Assembly (NCBI RefSeq): GCF_000091045.1
Contig: NC_006684.1
Span: forward strand, 907,001-971,000
Direction: 5' to 3'
DNA length: 64,000 nucleotides
Origin: Cryptococcus deneoformans JEC21
Taxonomy: Eukaryota > Basidiomycota > Tremellomycetes > Tremellales > Cryptococcaceae
The notes under the pieces were generated by a model. It made no database searches, was not told the origin of the DNA, and saw only the letters and a program-made list of their open reading frames with translations. Made by a program: the position numbers and the translations under genes. Shown here in pieces: positions 39,528-53,500 of this stretch. How positions within the stretch are numbered: position 1 is the stretch's first letter; each line of letters opens with the position of its first letter.

Positions 39528-40227
39528 TTAGCGACCGTACTTCTGAAGTTCCCACTGTCGGCTGGATAACTGTTAGCGATGATTCAACAGATGATGAAAT
39601 ATGACATACTTATCGAGGGGGCATACTAAAAGCGAAAGGTCAGCGTAGAACTGGATCAACCATCTCGAGACTCGTACCTTGTCGAGTTTTGAGCCATCTA
39701 GAGATGCAATGAAAGTGGAAAGCGTGCTAGACATATAACAATGTCAATCGCCAACCATATATTGACAGTGACGTTGATTTGTAAGACGCACGTTACAGAT
39801 ACCCCATGCTACAGTACACCCTGGTGAAATTGTCAGACTATTGCACTAAATCGATTACTCCGCTGTACGCACCGTTTTCGCTTTCTGCACCTTGATTGGC
39901 CTGGCAATCCATGCAGAGATCCATGATGTGACTCTTGCAAATGGCACAGTTGTCAACAGCAATGTCTGATTGATCCATTATGTCAGTATTTAGCACGCCT
40001 TCCAAATCCCGATCCCAAGATAGCTCACCCCATGCCCATAGAGCAACAGCATTCCACTATCGCATACAAACAAATGATCAGCAAACTTCATCGAGTAAAG
40101 ATCGTTATCAGGCTAAGAGACCGTTTCAAACTTGAAACATGAGGCTCACCTTCTTCACCTCGAACCTCGGCTTCTTGTCATTTTCGGCTGCTGACTTCCC
40201 TGGGTTTGCTATCTGGTCGACTTCCAT
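39528..40227 (-). CDS. HRT1: RING-box protein RBX1/HRT1 of cullin-RING ubiquitin ligases
   Basis: RBX1 recruits the E2 enzyme (Cdc34) to SCF and other cullin ligases. The joined exons give [26 protein letters not shown], then [59 protein letters not shown] and [16 protein letters not shown]. All zinc ligands of the RING-H2 domain are present. The protein has about 110 residues and is split into seven exons, several under 40 bases. Only a splice-aware model recovers it. In human RBX1 the same stretches occur in the same order. The tail Lys-Tyr-Gly-Arg differs from the Gly-His end of human RBX1. Confidence 0.94.
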
Positions 40228-41094
40228 TTGTGATGGATATTAAAAAGGTCTATGTTTGGCTAAGACAGGCAAAAAGCACAAATGAGAAGTTAAAAAGAAT
40301 GTAAGAGCGAAAGCAACCAATAATACGGTCAAGGGAAACGTTGCCTAGCGATTGAGAAGCGCGTCGCCGCCCGAAGGGAAGGTGTATAATTATTTAGTCA
40401 TCGGTTTATGGAAGGGTTTAGCTATTTTATATTTAAATTCTTGATTTAATTTAATTTTGCATTTCAAATCTATTACTTATTTATTTTTCTTCAAATGCTT
40501 GTTAATGGTTTTAATCAATCATTATGCGCTAAAATCCGGCGGCCCATACAGGCAATGTACAGTAGTTGAGTGTTGAGTAATCTGATTGTTAGCTACAGTC
40601 GACATAGAGGAATGAACTGACAGACATTGCAAATGATGGAAGAAGAAGTAGAAAATAATGGAGTTCTGGTGCGAGATAAATTAATGGAGATTGTATCCTT
40701 GGCTCCACAAAAATACAGAGGGATCCAGAAAATAGGAGTTGGGGATTGCGAAAGTGCGAGGACGAGATGCAATCTGTTGGATGAGTGAGTGAATAGGAAC
40801 ACTGGAAGCAAGTAAGAACACAGAGACTCGCCGAGATGGAGTTTGTGGCGCCGTGATATTTTTTATATCTTCTATTTAGAACCCAGTTAATTTCTCTTAT
40901 CATATACTCATAGACATCTCACAGCATGATCGACATCTTCGAATAAATGAGGAAGAAAACGGGAAAAAACAACTGGCAGTAAAGAAATCAACGGGATGTT
41001 ACTGTTGTTGCCGTGTTACGTTGCATGTAAATAACTTGTCTAAATTCGACAATTCATCTAAAAACGAAAGCTGGTGTTCTTCTACACGACTCAT
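40228..41094. other. Intergenic spacer with AT-rich core
   Basis: RBX1 promoter and phosphate-carrier 3' flank. Bases 40400-40510 are AT-rich and contain tandem TTTAATTTAATTTT-like runs. Overlapping minus frames at 40589-40903 lack recognisable domains. Confidence 0.5.
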
Positions 41095-42531
41095 CTATTT
41101 AGTCTGGGTCTCCTTGTGGATTTCTATACCTGGCCTAGCTCCCAAAGCCGTCTTGATCCAGCCATACATGATGAATTGAGATGACACCAGACCAGCAGTC
41201 ATGACTACAACGCCATGTTAGCCGCCACTCTCTTTAGTGAAGAATGTTTGTTCCTTACTCATTCTTGGACCAAGGCCAGCAAAAAGACCTCTGAATCCTG
41301 CTTCTTTGCCTAGGGCTCCAAGTCTATAGATCATTGATCCCTTGGGTCCATGTCCCTTGTTGATTTGAGAAAGAAGAGTATCGGCAGGCTGGGGGAAGTT
41401 CATTTAGTAAGTAATTCCAGATGTGTTTGAGAACAAACAAGGAGCTCACGTGACTCAAAACAGCCGCAGCGAAACCAGCAATGATACCTGACCCAAGAGT
41501 GATTCCGAATTGAGCACTAGAAGATAGGCTCTTTTTGGTCTCGGGAGTCATCCTGTTATAAATAAACTCGGTACAGCGTTCGTTGACCGTAAACTGACCT
41601 AAGAAGCGCATAAGTCAGAGACATTAACCACTTCATGATGTTACAGTCGATATATCGTACCAATGGCGTATGGAACTTGTTTGGCCAATATGGGAATAAA
41701 TCCCGCATATAGACTGCCAAATCCTTCGGTAGTGGCAATCTTAGTTAAGCCGCTGACAAGACCGCTGGCAAACTGTGATACTCTCAGCCCACCTTTCTAA
41801 GGCACCAATCAGCGACGCTAACCTTTGGATTCGACACTAATCGAATGCGAGTAGCCTCCAGAGGAGTCAATAGAATATCAGCAAAGAACCTTTGAAAGAC
41901 AAGATAAGTAAGATGTTTAGGTGCGCAGTAAGACCACTTACTCGGCAATGGCGGCACCACCAAGGTAAATGGCTGTTCGATTCTTGATAGCGTTCTCTCT
42001 ACTGCCAGAGAGTTCCACGAGGTATTTTTTCTGCAAACAAAAACTAAGTCGTCGATCCGTAACAGCCGAACTATTTGACTCACAGAAGCTTCGTAGCCGG
42101 CGAACTTAGCTCCACCCTGCAGCAGGTACCCAACAGCCGTAGGGCCAAATCCAGTCAAAAGACCTTTTGTGCCCTCAGTAGCAACGATATGTCTACCACC
42201 TTTGATTAATGAGTAGCCCTTTAGGCCGGGATCGATTTGAATTCGGGTCTTGATCACATCGATGGCTTTGGAAATCAAAATACTATCAGAACTCTTGACA
42301 TGATGATGACAAAAGAATATGCCATGCTAAGCACTCACGGGTCATGCCACCATGGGACCTGAAAGTTATGTTAGAATATGGTAAAATGCAGTATAAATGT
42401 TGTATCACTCACAAGGTACAACATAAGGCACCAGCAGTGAAGAAGATGCCATAATCCTTACTCGTGAAATTGGGAGTAAGGGGTGTCCCGGCCAACTCCT
42501 TTGCCACGGCTTTGGCGTTTTCAGTTGCCAT
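41095..42531 (-). CDS. MIR1: Mitochondrial phosphate carrier
   Basis: A mitochondrial carrier family (SLC25) protein that imports phosphate into the matrix with protons. From the start at 42531 the exons read [35 protein letters not shown] (first carrier motif PxDxxKxR), [40 protein letters not shown] (second motif), [53 protein letters not shown] (third motif) and [18 protein letters not shown]. Stop after KETQTK. All three repeats are present. Eight or more introns are needed. The closest relatives by motif are Mir1/Pic2/SLC25A3. Confidence 0.94.
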
Positions 42532-42823
42532 TGTGCGTTATATGGATATAATTGATGAATGTAAGGGGTAATAGTGATGGCAAAATGTTTACTTGTCGAA
42601 TGCTGGATGATTCGAGGGGGCTAGGTTGAAGATCGAAAGATATAGCGAGTGCATACTTGTTTATATAGAGGCCTTAAAATGAACTGGCGGGAGAAGACGT
42701 CGTCGTTGGAATGACGTCGCCGCTTGCGGCCTAGGAACGGTTGCTATTTAACAGTTCCACTTGTAGTTAAGTACCACTCGTGATCTTAATAAGGTGGTCT
42801 GGCGGGTACTCTTTTTTTTTTTC
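42532..42823. other. Upstream flank of phosphate carrier
   Basis: Promoter of MIR1, divergent from the candidate small gene. A T12 run lies at 42811-42822. No coding exon is seen. Confidence 0.45.
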
Positions 42824-43270
42824 ATGCCGGAGTTATTTTTAGTTTACGACGAGGACAATCACAGCGAGACGTATCAGTAGAGCCTTTCGGCAAGACGAGG
42901 TCAACAGAGAAATCGTCAAAATCTCTAAAATCCATTTCCTTCCGTACCAACATGCACTTTTCCTTTTTTGCACATGCGTATTCCTAGATCTACTCCACCT
43001 TCAACATCCCTCTTAATGACAACACCCGAGAAGAATGGATTAACTATGACAATGACTTTTGGGGAGAAACCCATCGCCTTCGCATGGTCAAGTAGTATGC
43101 AGCAGCACCGACCCATTGGGAAAACAGGAGGCTGCTCTTTCATTGCCCTTCCTCCATGCTATGAAGGACTGGGCTACGACCACTCCACGCCATTGCTCCC
43201 GTCGGCAAAGCAGCGGCCAACAATTCCCAATCAAGCGGCTCGTGCCCAAGATACTCCAGTAACCACCTGA
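42824..43270 (+). CDS. Candidate small gene, exon structure and frame unresolved
   Basis: An ATG at 42824 begins MPELFLVYDEDNHSETYQ, which is protein-like. After a possible 33-base intron (GTAGAG..AACAG, about 42872-42903) the text continues EIVKISKIHFLP. From about 42990 two overlapping frames look coding. One reads NDNTREEWINYDNDFWGETH and can splice at GTCAAG..AACAG to ALSLPFLHAMKDW, ending near 43262. The other stays open to 43270 with GLTMTMTFGEKPIAFAW and GGCSFIALPPCYEGLGYDHS. I do not recognise either product. It could be a small species-specific gene, a remnant, or a transcript with two alternative frames. Confidence 0.28.
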
Positions 43271-43539
43271 GACCCAAGAGATGAATGGGAAGATCGATTT
43301 ATGACGCAGCAGGCAAGCCAAGAGAAGATCAGTGACAGCGATTGCTCGATGGAATGAAGATGGTTAAAGGAAACTCATGGTCAGTGGTTGAACACTGCAA
43401 AGTTCTCCGACGCAACGAAGAAGTGACTATCTACGATACAGTTACTATCATTGCTATCTCTGGACAACTCTTTCATTTCGACCAATTTCCATCACCGCAC
43501 ACACGTCCCCTCTACATCCACTTCAATTGCCCTCCTACC

Positions 43540-43790
43540 ATGCCTGCTACTAAAGTGACCGCGTAGGCCACGAAGAAATCTGTCCAGATTGGCGCCCCAC
43601 CTTCCATCCCCGGCATAAAGGCATCACCTCCTTCATACACTCATAAGAATGTCTTATCAAACCTTACGCACCCGCATCATTATTCTCGAACCTTATACTG
43701 ACGAAGAGCAACCATGAAATGATGTGCGAATTCAAGGAATGAACCGGATATGACCCGTGGACTGTCTAAGTAAACGTCCGTTCCCCCCTC
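43540..43790 (+). pseudogene. Possible decayed or very small gene
   Basis: A leader-like pyrimidine stretch precedes an ATG at 43540 (MPATKVTA). After a stop, which a 33-base intron could remove, the frame reads TKKSVQIGAPPSIPGIKASP and PSYTHKNVLSNLTHPHHYSR. A second frame just downstream reads LRTRIIILEPYTDEEQP, and beyond a TGA continues NDVRIQGMNRI before another TGA. Protein-like stretches split by stops suggest decay, but no family is recognised and chance cannot be excluded. Confidence 0.17.
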
Positions 43791-44149
43791 CGTCAGCACG
43801 ACGTTCGATTCACCATGACCAATAGGCGGAAACCGAGAGAATCATTCTACGAATCAGCCCTACGCCATTGCCTGAAGCCGCTCCAGAACGGGGTAGCAGT
43901 GGCCAGAAGGACAGCACCTGAATCACTTTGAGAGGAGCATTCAAGCGCACCATAGTCTTAAATGTGGTGAGATGGAAGAGAAGACGGATGGGGAGATGAT
44001 GGATATTCCATGGCCCACAAAGCAAACTATGACAACTTGAGATGCATCAACTTCAAGACATCATACCTCTTCCATAGAGTGAATCAGGCAATAACTGAAA
44101 GAAATTTAATCCACAGACGATCCTGGCAATTTATACTATTTATGTCTAC
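43791..44149. other. Spacer, no gene seen
   Basis: This lies between the decayed-looking region and the SUR7-like gene. A 71-codon minus frame (43810-44025) shows no family features. Confidence 0.45.
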
Positions 44150-45135
44150 TTAGTACCTGGGCACTACTTCTCGTGTTGTTCTCTTGTAATGATAATACCC
44201 ATTTGCAGGTACTCCCGGGGGGATTGGAACCCCTCTTGCACCTGCTCCATTATTGGCTCGAGTCGATGGCCCGTCCCAGGCCTCTGGAGGCCATCCGATG
44301 AAAAAGAGACTGCATCAATATCAGCATAGTTTATAGGTGATAATAGAACCACAGAGCCGGACCAGCTTACATGATCATGAGAATAGCCGCTGTCAACCCC
44401 ATCCACAACTTCCAGGATCGACGTGTTGTGAGTTCGGTGAGGCAAGAGCTGCGAAACCACAGGACTTACCGCAGATCCCATGTGTACTTCGACGTTTGAT
44501 ACCTCGAAAGCACGGTGGGCAATGCTCCATCCATAAATGGAAAATGTCCACGCAGTTACTGTGATTGTTGTGCCAATACGCTAGAGTATCTCGGTCAGCT
44601 CCCCATTTTAAGAAGCCAATGATAGAGCAATTCACCTCCATGATGAGGAAAAACATCCTATTACCCACTGTACGTAACGCCTTGCTTTCGTGGACAAATA
44701 GTAGTGGAACCACAGATAAAACGGTTAAGAATACAAAGATAATAGCTGTCACAATTTCGTTATTATTTGATGGACTTGTTTTTGGTTAGTGAACATACAT
44801 ACCCACTGCCCAAAGCATCATACCGCCCGTCAAAGCCCTATTCACTTGTGTACCATACTCATATCCCACCCGATTCTGTAAGCAGTAATCTGGCGAACAC
44901 CAGCCAAACGAGCCGAATGTTGTGTCGCCGGCCAGAGAAGGATTTCTCAACCAGCTGATAGAGGGGATGAAGGGGGAGGAAAATGTGCACAAGATACTGC
45001 GTGATTCATCGTCAATTTTACAAAAGAAATGAAGCCAAACGACAAAGTCACTTACATGAGCACGAGAGAGGCAAGAGACAAGACGAATAGGATGATGACA
45101 TGCGCCCCGTAAGGAAACTTGTACGTGAATACCAT
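44150..45135 (-). CDS. Four-TM SUR7/PalI-like plasma-membrane protein
   Basis: The joined exons give the claudin-like SUR7/PalI layout. TM1 is in FPYGAHVIILFVLSLASLV. An extracellular loop holds TTFGSFGWCSPDYC then RVGYEYG, the family's G-x-(F/Y)-G-x-C signature. TM2 is AIIFVFLTVLSVVPLLFV, TM3 is GTTITVTAWTFSIYGWS, and TM4 is AAILMIMSLFFIGW. A short Gly/Pro tail ends KRTTREVVPRY at 44150. The frame choice after TM3 relies on splicing around 44390-44470. An alternative frame would end at 44164 with a different tail. The start at 45135 (MVFTYKF) is the first in-frame Met, and an upstream exon is possible. Such proteins act at eisosomes or in pH sensing (PalI/Rim9). Confidence 0.66.
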
Positions 45136-46665
45136 ACGGACTAGAGATGATGTTGGAGTTTGGAAAGCGATGGGCTTGGCTGCTGCTGCCTATCTCAGGC
45201 GATCAAATGAAGTTGGGGGGGGAGGAGGACTGTTAACTTGGTTCCCGTTGTGTTTCAGACAATAAGATATAGACCATATAGAACGGGATAGGGAAATGTG
45301 TACCTTCTTGACTTCGATAGCTTACTATAAGTAGGCGAATTTGCTCACTTTACTGTAATCCCTTTGTTTGATCGGCTGGGCGCTGTAAACAATAGATTCA
45401 TTGGACATATGGTATCCTAATTCATTTACTGAACACGGGATGATTGATGCATAGCCATGGGGCAGTAGACAAAGCCAACCTGATAATCTTCTGTCAGAGG
45501 ATGAATAGAAATGATGAGTAGTTGATTCAAAGGATGTTTGGTTTTTCCAGTTGATAAACCGAACGAAATATTCGCTTTTGTTCTGATTCAGATCCCATCA
45601 TCATCTACATGATGCCTCAGACTGTGCCTGAAAACTTCTACGAAACTTATGTAACAGAGCCCGGGAAGAGAGCCCGGGAAGGAGAACGCTGACATCGATT
45701 CGTGTCAAACGGCGGGGGAGGACGGACTTGCTACGTAGATGCTTTCTGGTCTTTCCTCATCACCACTATCTTGTACACTGCTCTCTATCTGAGACTGTTT
45801 GTACGAAGGTGCTGAGGGAATACCGGTTCCATGCCACATGCACACGTTTGTCCTGCAGACATGCAGAGGGAGAAGACATTCGGAATCCGGGACTCCATCT
45901 TCAATGATTAGATACGATAAAAAAGGGAGAGGTGATGGGGAAGGGTCCATCGAATGTGAAAACTGATACAAATAATGATTATGCATGCTGGCCAAAAGTA
46001 ACTAGTGATTGGGACGCAATAATCTGGCTATTTAGTAGTCGCGGATGGATAAAAAGAAGGCACCGGTGCGCGGCGGATATGCGCCAATAATACGTTTCTA
46101 CCTCTGAATATTGGCGGGTGCGGCTTGCACAACTTCCATTTGTTCAAATTTTGGTTGACTCTTTCACCAAATGTCTTATATGCTGTTCTGCTACATCCGA
46201 ATATTCCCAATGCTCCCAATATCATATCCGCTAGAAAACTATTGTGCAGGGCGGGCCTACTTCTCCGTCGTATATAAAATAATAGAAGTCTTTTTTATTT
46301 CTACTATTCTTTCATTGTCGATCATCACTTATCTCCCATTTCTTCTACGTACGAAAACCTACTACGCCGCATCACCTGAGACATGGCTTTCTTCCCCCCA
46401 CACACCTTTGCCCTGATAAAAAGCTGTTTTTTACTATTTCTATGGGAGTCTATTGAATGGTTTATCATCGTAACATTCATCACTCTTGTTGGCTGCTGTA
46501 TGTCCTTCTTGCTTATTTTATTTGCCTTAAAATCCGTTTTTTGTCGGGCCAGGGTTTTAATCTCCATTTTATTAATGATAAGAGGTATGTATTATATTCC
46601 TCGATGTTCATTCGTATCCGAGCACCACGCATCATGGACTCACGCGCTATCCGTCAGACACGCAC
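45136..46665. other. Long spacer with unassigned open frames
   Basis: 1.5 kb without a convincing gene. A 96-codon minus frame at 45705-45995 ends in an acidic Ser-rich tail (DSGDEERPESIYVASPSSP), and a 115-codon plus frame at 46383-46730 is hydrophobic. Neither has splice-supported extensions or family motifs that I recognise. Confidence 0.45.
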
Positions 46666-47804
46666 ATGGACTGCCGCCCATCGCAGGCGGACTTAGCCGA
46701 TTCTGCAACGGCGACGACGAGCGTTTTTGAAACACTCCAGAGACACGACCAGTCGGTAGAAGAGGACGTCGTGCACATTTCAGCGGTTTCTAAACACAGT
46801 TTCTGGATAAGAAACACAAACAGACTTCAGGTAAAAAGGCGGAAAGGGAGTTCTAATGCTGAAACTCCCCCTGAATATTATTGGGTGGACCTATCAGAGG
46901 GAGGCGAGTTCTCCTGCGACGACTCGGAATGTGTTTTTTGCCAGGTACGTGTTTTTTTATTGTCGCAAGTTCCATTACGTAGAGGAATTTGATGGTTGAC
47001 CCATAATAGGAAAGAATACAATTATCAGAGGCCTGCTCTAATAATCCCCTCCAAATTAAAGGATCCATCCATGCTATCCCTAGCCTTTCTCCGGGCGATC
47101 ATAATATTCCTTCGCAACCTTTCCTGTCGGGTATATTATTTCTAACTCATTCTGAGCGCGTTAGAGCTCGATTTGTTAAGTTTAGTGACAATCTTCCGAC
47201 CCCACGGTCATCATCATCAAGTCTTACTACAACCGAAAGTGACTGTTCAACCCTTAACCTTCGTACTCTTTGTGGCCCAAGACGTCAAAGAACGAAAAGC
47301 TCAAAAACTACACAGAACGAACGATCGGAAATTAGTCCTACGTACTCCTCTCACGCAAAGTCCCTTAGAGAAAAGCTCAGCATTTCTTTCTGCCCCATTC
47401 GTCTGTCTGCTCAACAATCATCGTCCTCGTGGGTTTCTTCCTCCAAGTTTTCCAGCGGCATTACTTCAAAAACTCTATCATCTCCAAATTCCGTTAAGAA
47501 CTCTCATGACTTCATGAGAATGCCTTGCCGTTTAAACCGTAAAGGCAGTGTCCACAACAACAAAACAGTGAGGCCAGTTTCAACCAGACAAGAAGCAAAA
47601 TGTCACAAGGAAAGGCGAGTAAGGTCAATACGCATTACTTTTTGGAACATGGCCTCCACATTCGGCATATCGCCACCCCAGGATAAACCTCCTAGTGCTC
47701 GTGAGAGGATCGCTCAAGCATTTCAAAATCTCAAGGAAGATTGTGGCCTGAGTTGTTCAGAGAGCAGCAGGACTCAGCGTACAATGGGTAAATCCACATA
47801 TTAA
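46666..47804 (+). CDS. Unassigned serine-rich protein
   Basis: I do not recognise this protein. One clean intron (46945-47010, GTACGT..AATAG) joins two exons in phase: the first ends CDDSECVFCQ and the second starts ERIQLSEACSNN. The combined chain of about 355 residues starts MDCRPSQADLADSATATTS, has PPEYYWVDLSEGGEFSCDD, and continues with a Ser/Thr-rich basic region, LCGPRRQRTKSSKTTQ and SSSSWVSSSKFSSG. It ends in a more ordered block: VRSIRITFWNMASTFGISPP, SARERIAQAFQNLKEDCG. No membrane segment or signal peptide. The open second exon (near 790 bases) supports it as real. It is convergent with ESA1. Confidence 0.62.
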
Positions 47805-48129
47805 ACGTAGTACTCAGCAAATCTGCTGTTACGAGCACGTAAGACCCGACCAAGATAGGCTTGTTTACTCCTCTGCTGGAAATTTTAAGGAGCCTGTAAC
47901 TATCATGTATATGAAGTCCAAATGATGATCTGCATGGAAACAGTGCGCTCTACGTACTGGGAAGTACGCCAGCCTTTCGCTTTGTATTCAAACAACAAAA
48001 ACAAAGTGTACAACTGATAATACAAGTATGACGCTCTCGTACCCCGCTTATGTGGGATGATATTCTACTGGGTATTCCACTACCACGCAAGAACAGGTCT
48101 GTCTTGCCCCTATTGTCCTTTACAATTGT
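47805..48129. other. Convergent 3' spacer
   Basis: Shared 3' region of the serine-rich gene (+) and ESA1 (-). No gene is seen. Confidence 0.6.
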
Positions 48130-49938
<1,809 letters not shown>

Positions 49939-50558
49939 GCTGAAGATGACTGATCGCCACTAGACCTAATTCCGGCTGTCGGGCGAATCAACAATCAATC
50001 GGAAATCCAGGTTGCAGAGACAAACAAAAGCTGCCGTATATAATGGTTTTTGAACGGAAATAGCGAAAATGAAGGGGAATGGCCTGTTTTTATATGGGTA
50101 TATTTGGTGTAGTAAAAGAGTAGAAACAAAGAAAGACGTCAAAGTTATCGCCGGTTCGCCCGAAAAAGGTTCCGTTTTGGCACTGATATTATCGTTCGTA
50201 TCCATACACCACTGTATATGCACTCTTTTTCTGGGGGGTGGGGATCTGGGCTCATGTTGATCCGTCGGACGATGCTCGCGAGCACATGGTTTGGATGAAT
50301 GAGGTTTGTGGACATGCATAAGTGGTATTTTGATGTTATTAAGCAATCTTATAACTACACAATTTTTTACCATTATTAAGACGCTGTTTACAACTGCCGC
50401 AATAATACGTAATTGTCCACGTGGTGGGCAAGCCTGCTGAGTCGCGTTCGCCGGCGGGGTACGCAGCGAAGCTGTATCGATGAACACCAATTTCCCAGCG
50501 CTGCTCCTTCGCTGCAACAGCTACACGCCATGCCCTCCGCCTGTACAACGCCGCAGAG
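49939..50558. promoter_or_regulatory. Divergent promoter of ESA1 and RGP1
   Basis: 620 bp between start codons on opposite strands. A CACGTGG lies near 50418. Antisense frames at 49966-50653 show no conserved features. Confidence 0.45.
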
Positions 50559-53500
50559 ATGCCCTCGTACTTCCCTTTTACTCCACAGCAGCAGCCCGCA
50601 GCCCGCGTCCACAGCCCTCTTCTCGACGATCCCCATTTAGAACTTACAGTCACCCCTGCCGCATCAGCATTCTACGCAGGAGAGACCTTCTCTGTTACAA
50701 TCACTTTCCGCAATACAAGGACCCCGCATACTGACGCACCCAAAGCGCCTCTTTCCACGAACTCCACATCTAGCCTTGCCTCCGCCACCTCTCAGATACG
50801 GCATTTCCCGTCTACCGACCCGCGACACTCACCTTCTGTTCCTCGGCTGCCTCGACGACTCAATCAAATAGGACCTGACCTTCCCGAGACACCCCTGGTG
50901 AGCGCTAGACGACATGAGAGCGCCGAACTGGGTCCTTCACGTACATCATCGTCCGTCGTCTCCATTCCTCAGTTCGCCACCGAGGACCTGGGCTATCCGT
51001 ATAGCCCGGGAGCGAATCCAGTTAATCGAGCTCATGGGTGGCAGAAATCTCCTTCCCCTCAAAGGGAGGGACCGATGAACTATCGAAGTCCAGATGGATG
51101 GGGAAACCAAGAATCTGAATGTACAATAAAGAGCAATGGTCATACTAGGCGGGCGAGAAGTTTGGCCCTTGGAAAGGGCACGATGAGCCCGCAAGAGCTG
51201 GTATGGGCTTTGGGCGGAGGGAAAGACAGTAAGTAACCCCCACACTATAAGCAATTACCAATCCCTACTGACTGCAAATTACACAGCGCCTCCAGCTCTG
51301 CCGACGCGCCGCCCCCAAGGCGGGATTCAAATTCCAGCAAAACACCCTCATTCTCGTAAAATCTCAATCGCCAATACCTCCGCTCTTGAACGTTCCGGGG
51401 AACCTTCTAGAGATTCTCCCGAGGTTTCATCCCCGCCATTGATTTCTGTACCAGAGCGACCCTCATCAGTAGCTAAAAACGGCAGCGCTTCTCTCTCCCA
51501 ATCTCGACATCCGGCTGATGGCGCAGTAACTATCGAGCCATACGAGACATGTTCGTCGCCAACGGTAAAACCCTCACATTCACGTGCTCCTTCTTATCAG
51601 AATGCCTATGGTGCCTCTTACATGGGTATTAGTAATGATGACCTTCCTACCCCTCCCTCACATCCCCATGTTCGTGAACATGCTCTAACTGAACCGAAAG
51701 GGACAACGACAGTGCTCTGGGCGTATACTCGTCTTGTAGGACATTTTCACCCTTCGATTGCTTATATACCTCCAGATCCTCTACTGCCGCTTCGAACTGC
51801 ATTGTTACACCAGCCCGTCGGGTCAGGGTCGCTCTCCACCCCATCACAGGACTCGTCAGGAAATGTCGCTGGCAGACCCTCTGGCTCCTCACGTTGGCAG
51901 CTTAGTTTTGGAACTGGTACAATCGGCAATTCAACTCAACCAAGTCTGACAGGTAGTTTATTCGGATTAGCAAAGGATCTAGTAACAGGTGGAAGTGGGG
52001 GAAGTCTAGAGGAAGAACGGAAAAGAGTCTGGAACTTGAAGGATCTACCGGTGCTAGAGACAACTAGAAGTCTGCTTGCCGTCGATATGAAGCTGAAAGA
52101 AGGGGAAACTAAAGAGTGTGAGTGTCCCGGATTTTGTGTCTACTGTCGCCAACGTTTACATAATCAGTCAACTACACGCTACAACTTCCAACAAATCTTC
52201 CCCCGGCTCATCGAGGTCGAGCCTTTCGATTTTCTTATGATCTTGTGGTATCCCTCAGCGTGGCCTTGCCCGGAGGTGATCATCGGCAAAAGTCCAAGGA
52301 CATCGTCGTGCCAATCCGGGTATGGGCCAATGTATCCCGTACGTGAATTTCTCAATGAGGGTGCGTGGGCTGACAAATAAAATCGCAGTGGGGAATCCGT
52401 TGCGCACATATGATGTCCTGAAACCGATCATACAAAATAAGGACGAGGGGCACGTCGAAGACGTTGGAAACTCTGTCGACTTTCAATCGCCTTATGTACG
52501 AGAGGGAAGGGCCCAAATTCCTGTGCAACGGAGACAGACAAATATACCAGATCAGCTTCGTATTAAGTCTGTAGACACTAGCGAATCTCTTCAAGCGTAC
52601 GCATTGCATCTACTCGAAATTTTGAATGATGGCGAGATAAACACCCTCCCGCTTTCACCCAGTACGCCGAAGTCGCTCCATCGACTTCGAACTTCGTCTC
52701 CGTCATCCCCTGCATTTTGCATCCCGATCCTGCCTCCTGTTCTCGCTAGTCAACCCACGGAGCTACTAGACATACCCTCTTCTGCAAGCCGTCTGCAAGA
52801 CCGGAATATCAGACTGAAAGAGGATAACTTTATTGAAGGCGACAATGGGTTATCGGACGAAATGGGTGATGCTGAAAGTTGCGGAGAAGCGGTTGAAATC
52901 CTCAGTCGACATTCTGCTAAAGGTAAGTGCTTGAGAGCTATTTGGAAAAGAGCAATATCTTACAATAAAGTGACAGCTTCCTACGATATTGAAAAGAATG
53001 GAGAGTCTGTGGCGATCCTTACGCTTGTGAAAACTACATATAGATTGGGGGAATCCGTACTCGGTATAGTAACATTCAATAAGCCTCAAACGCCTTTTCC
53101 CGTTCTCAAGTTCTCGGCCTATCTCTTTTCCCATGAACTTATCCCTGAGCCTCTCCTTCCACCTTCTCTTTCCTCAAGAGGCTCAGCCCAGCCCCCCCTT
53201 TACCGATTACACGCAGAGCATCATACCCTCTACGCCCTGAGTGCCCAGAGGCTAGCCTTTTCGCTTGACATACCGTCAGATGCAACGCCAGCGTTCAATT
53301 TGGCGGCCGGCGAGGGGGAAAAGGGTGGCTTACAATGGAAACTGAAGTTGAATTTCACTGTAGGGGTACCTCCTCGTGATTGGAAAAGAAAGACAGGCGA
53401 GAGTAATCTAAAGTCTGAGAGTGACGTCGACACAAAAGGGACAATGAAGAGCTCAGGAGTCCATCTGTTGCCCATTCAGCGTTCTCGAAACATCGACGAG

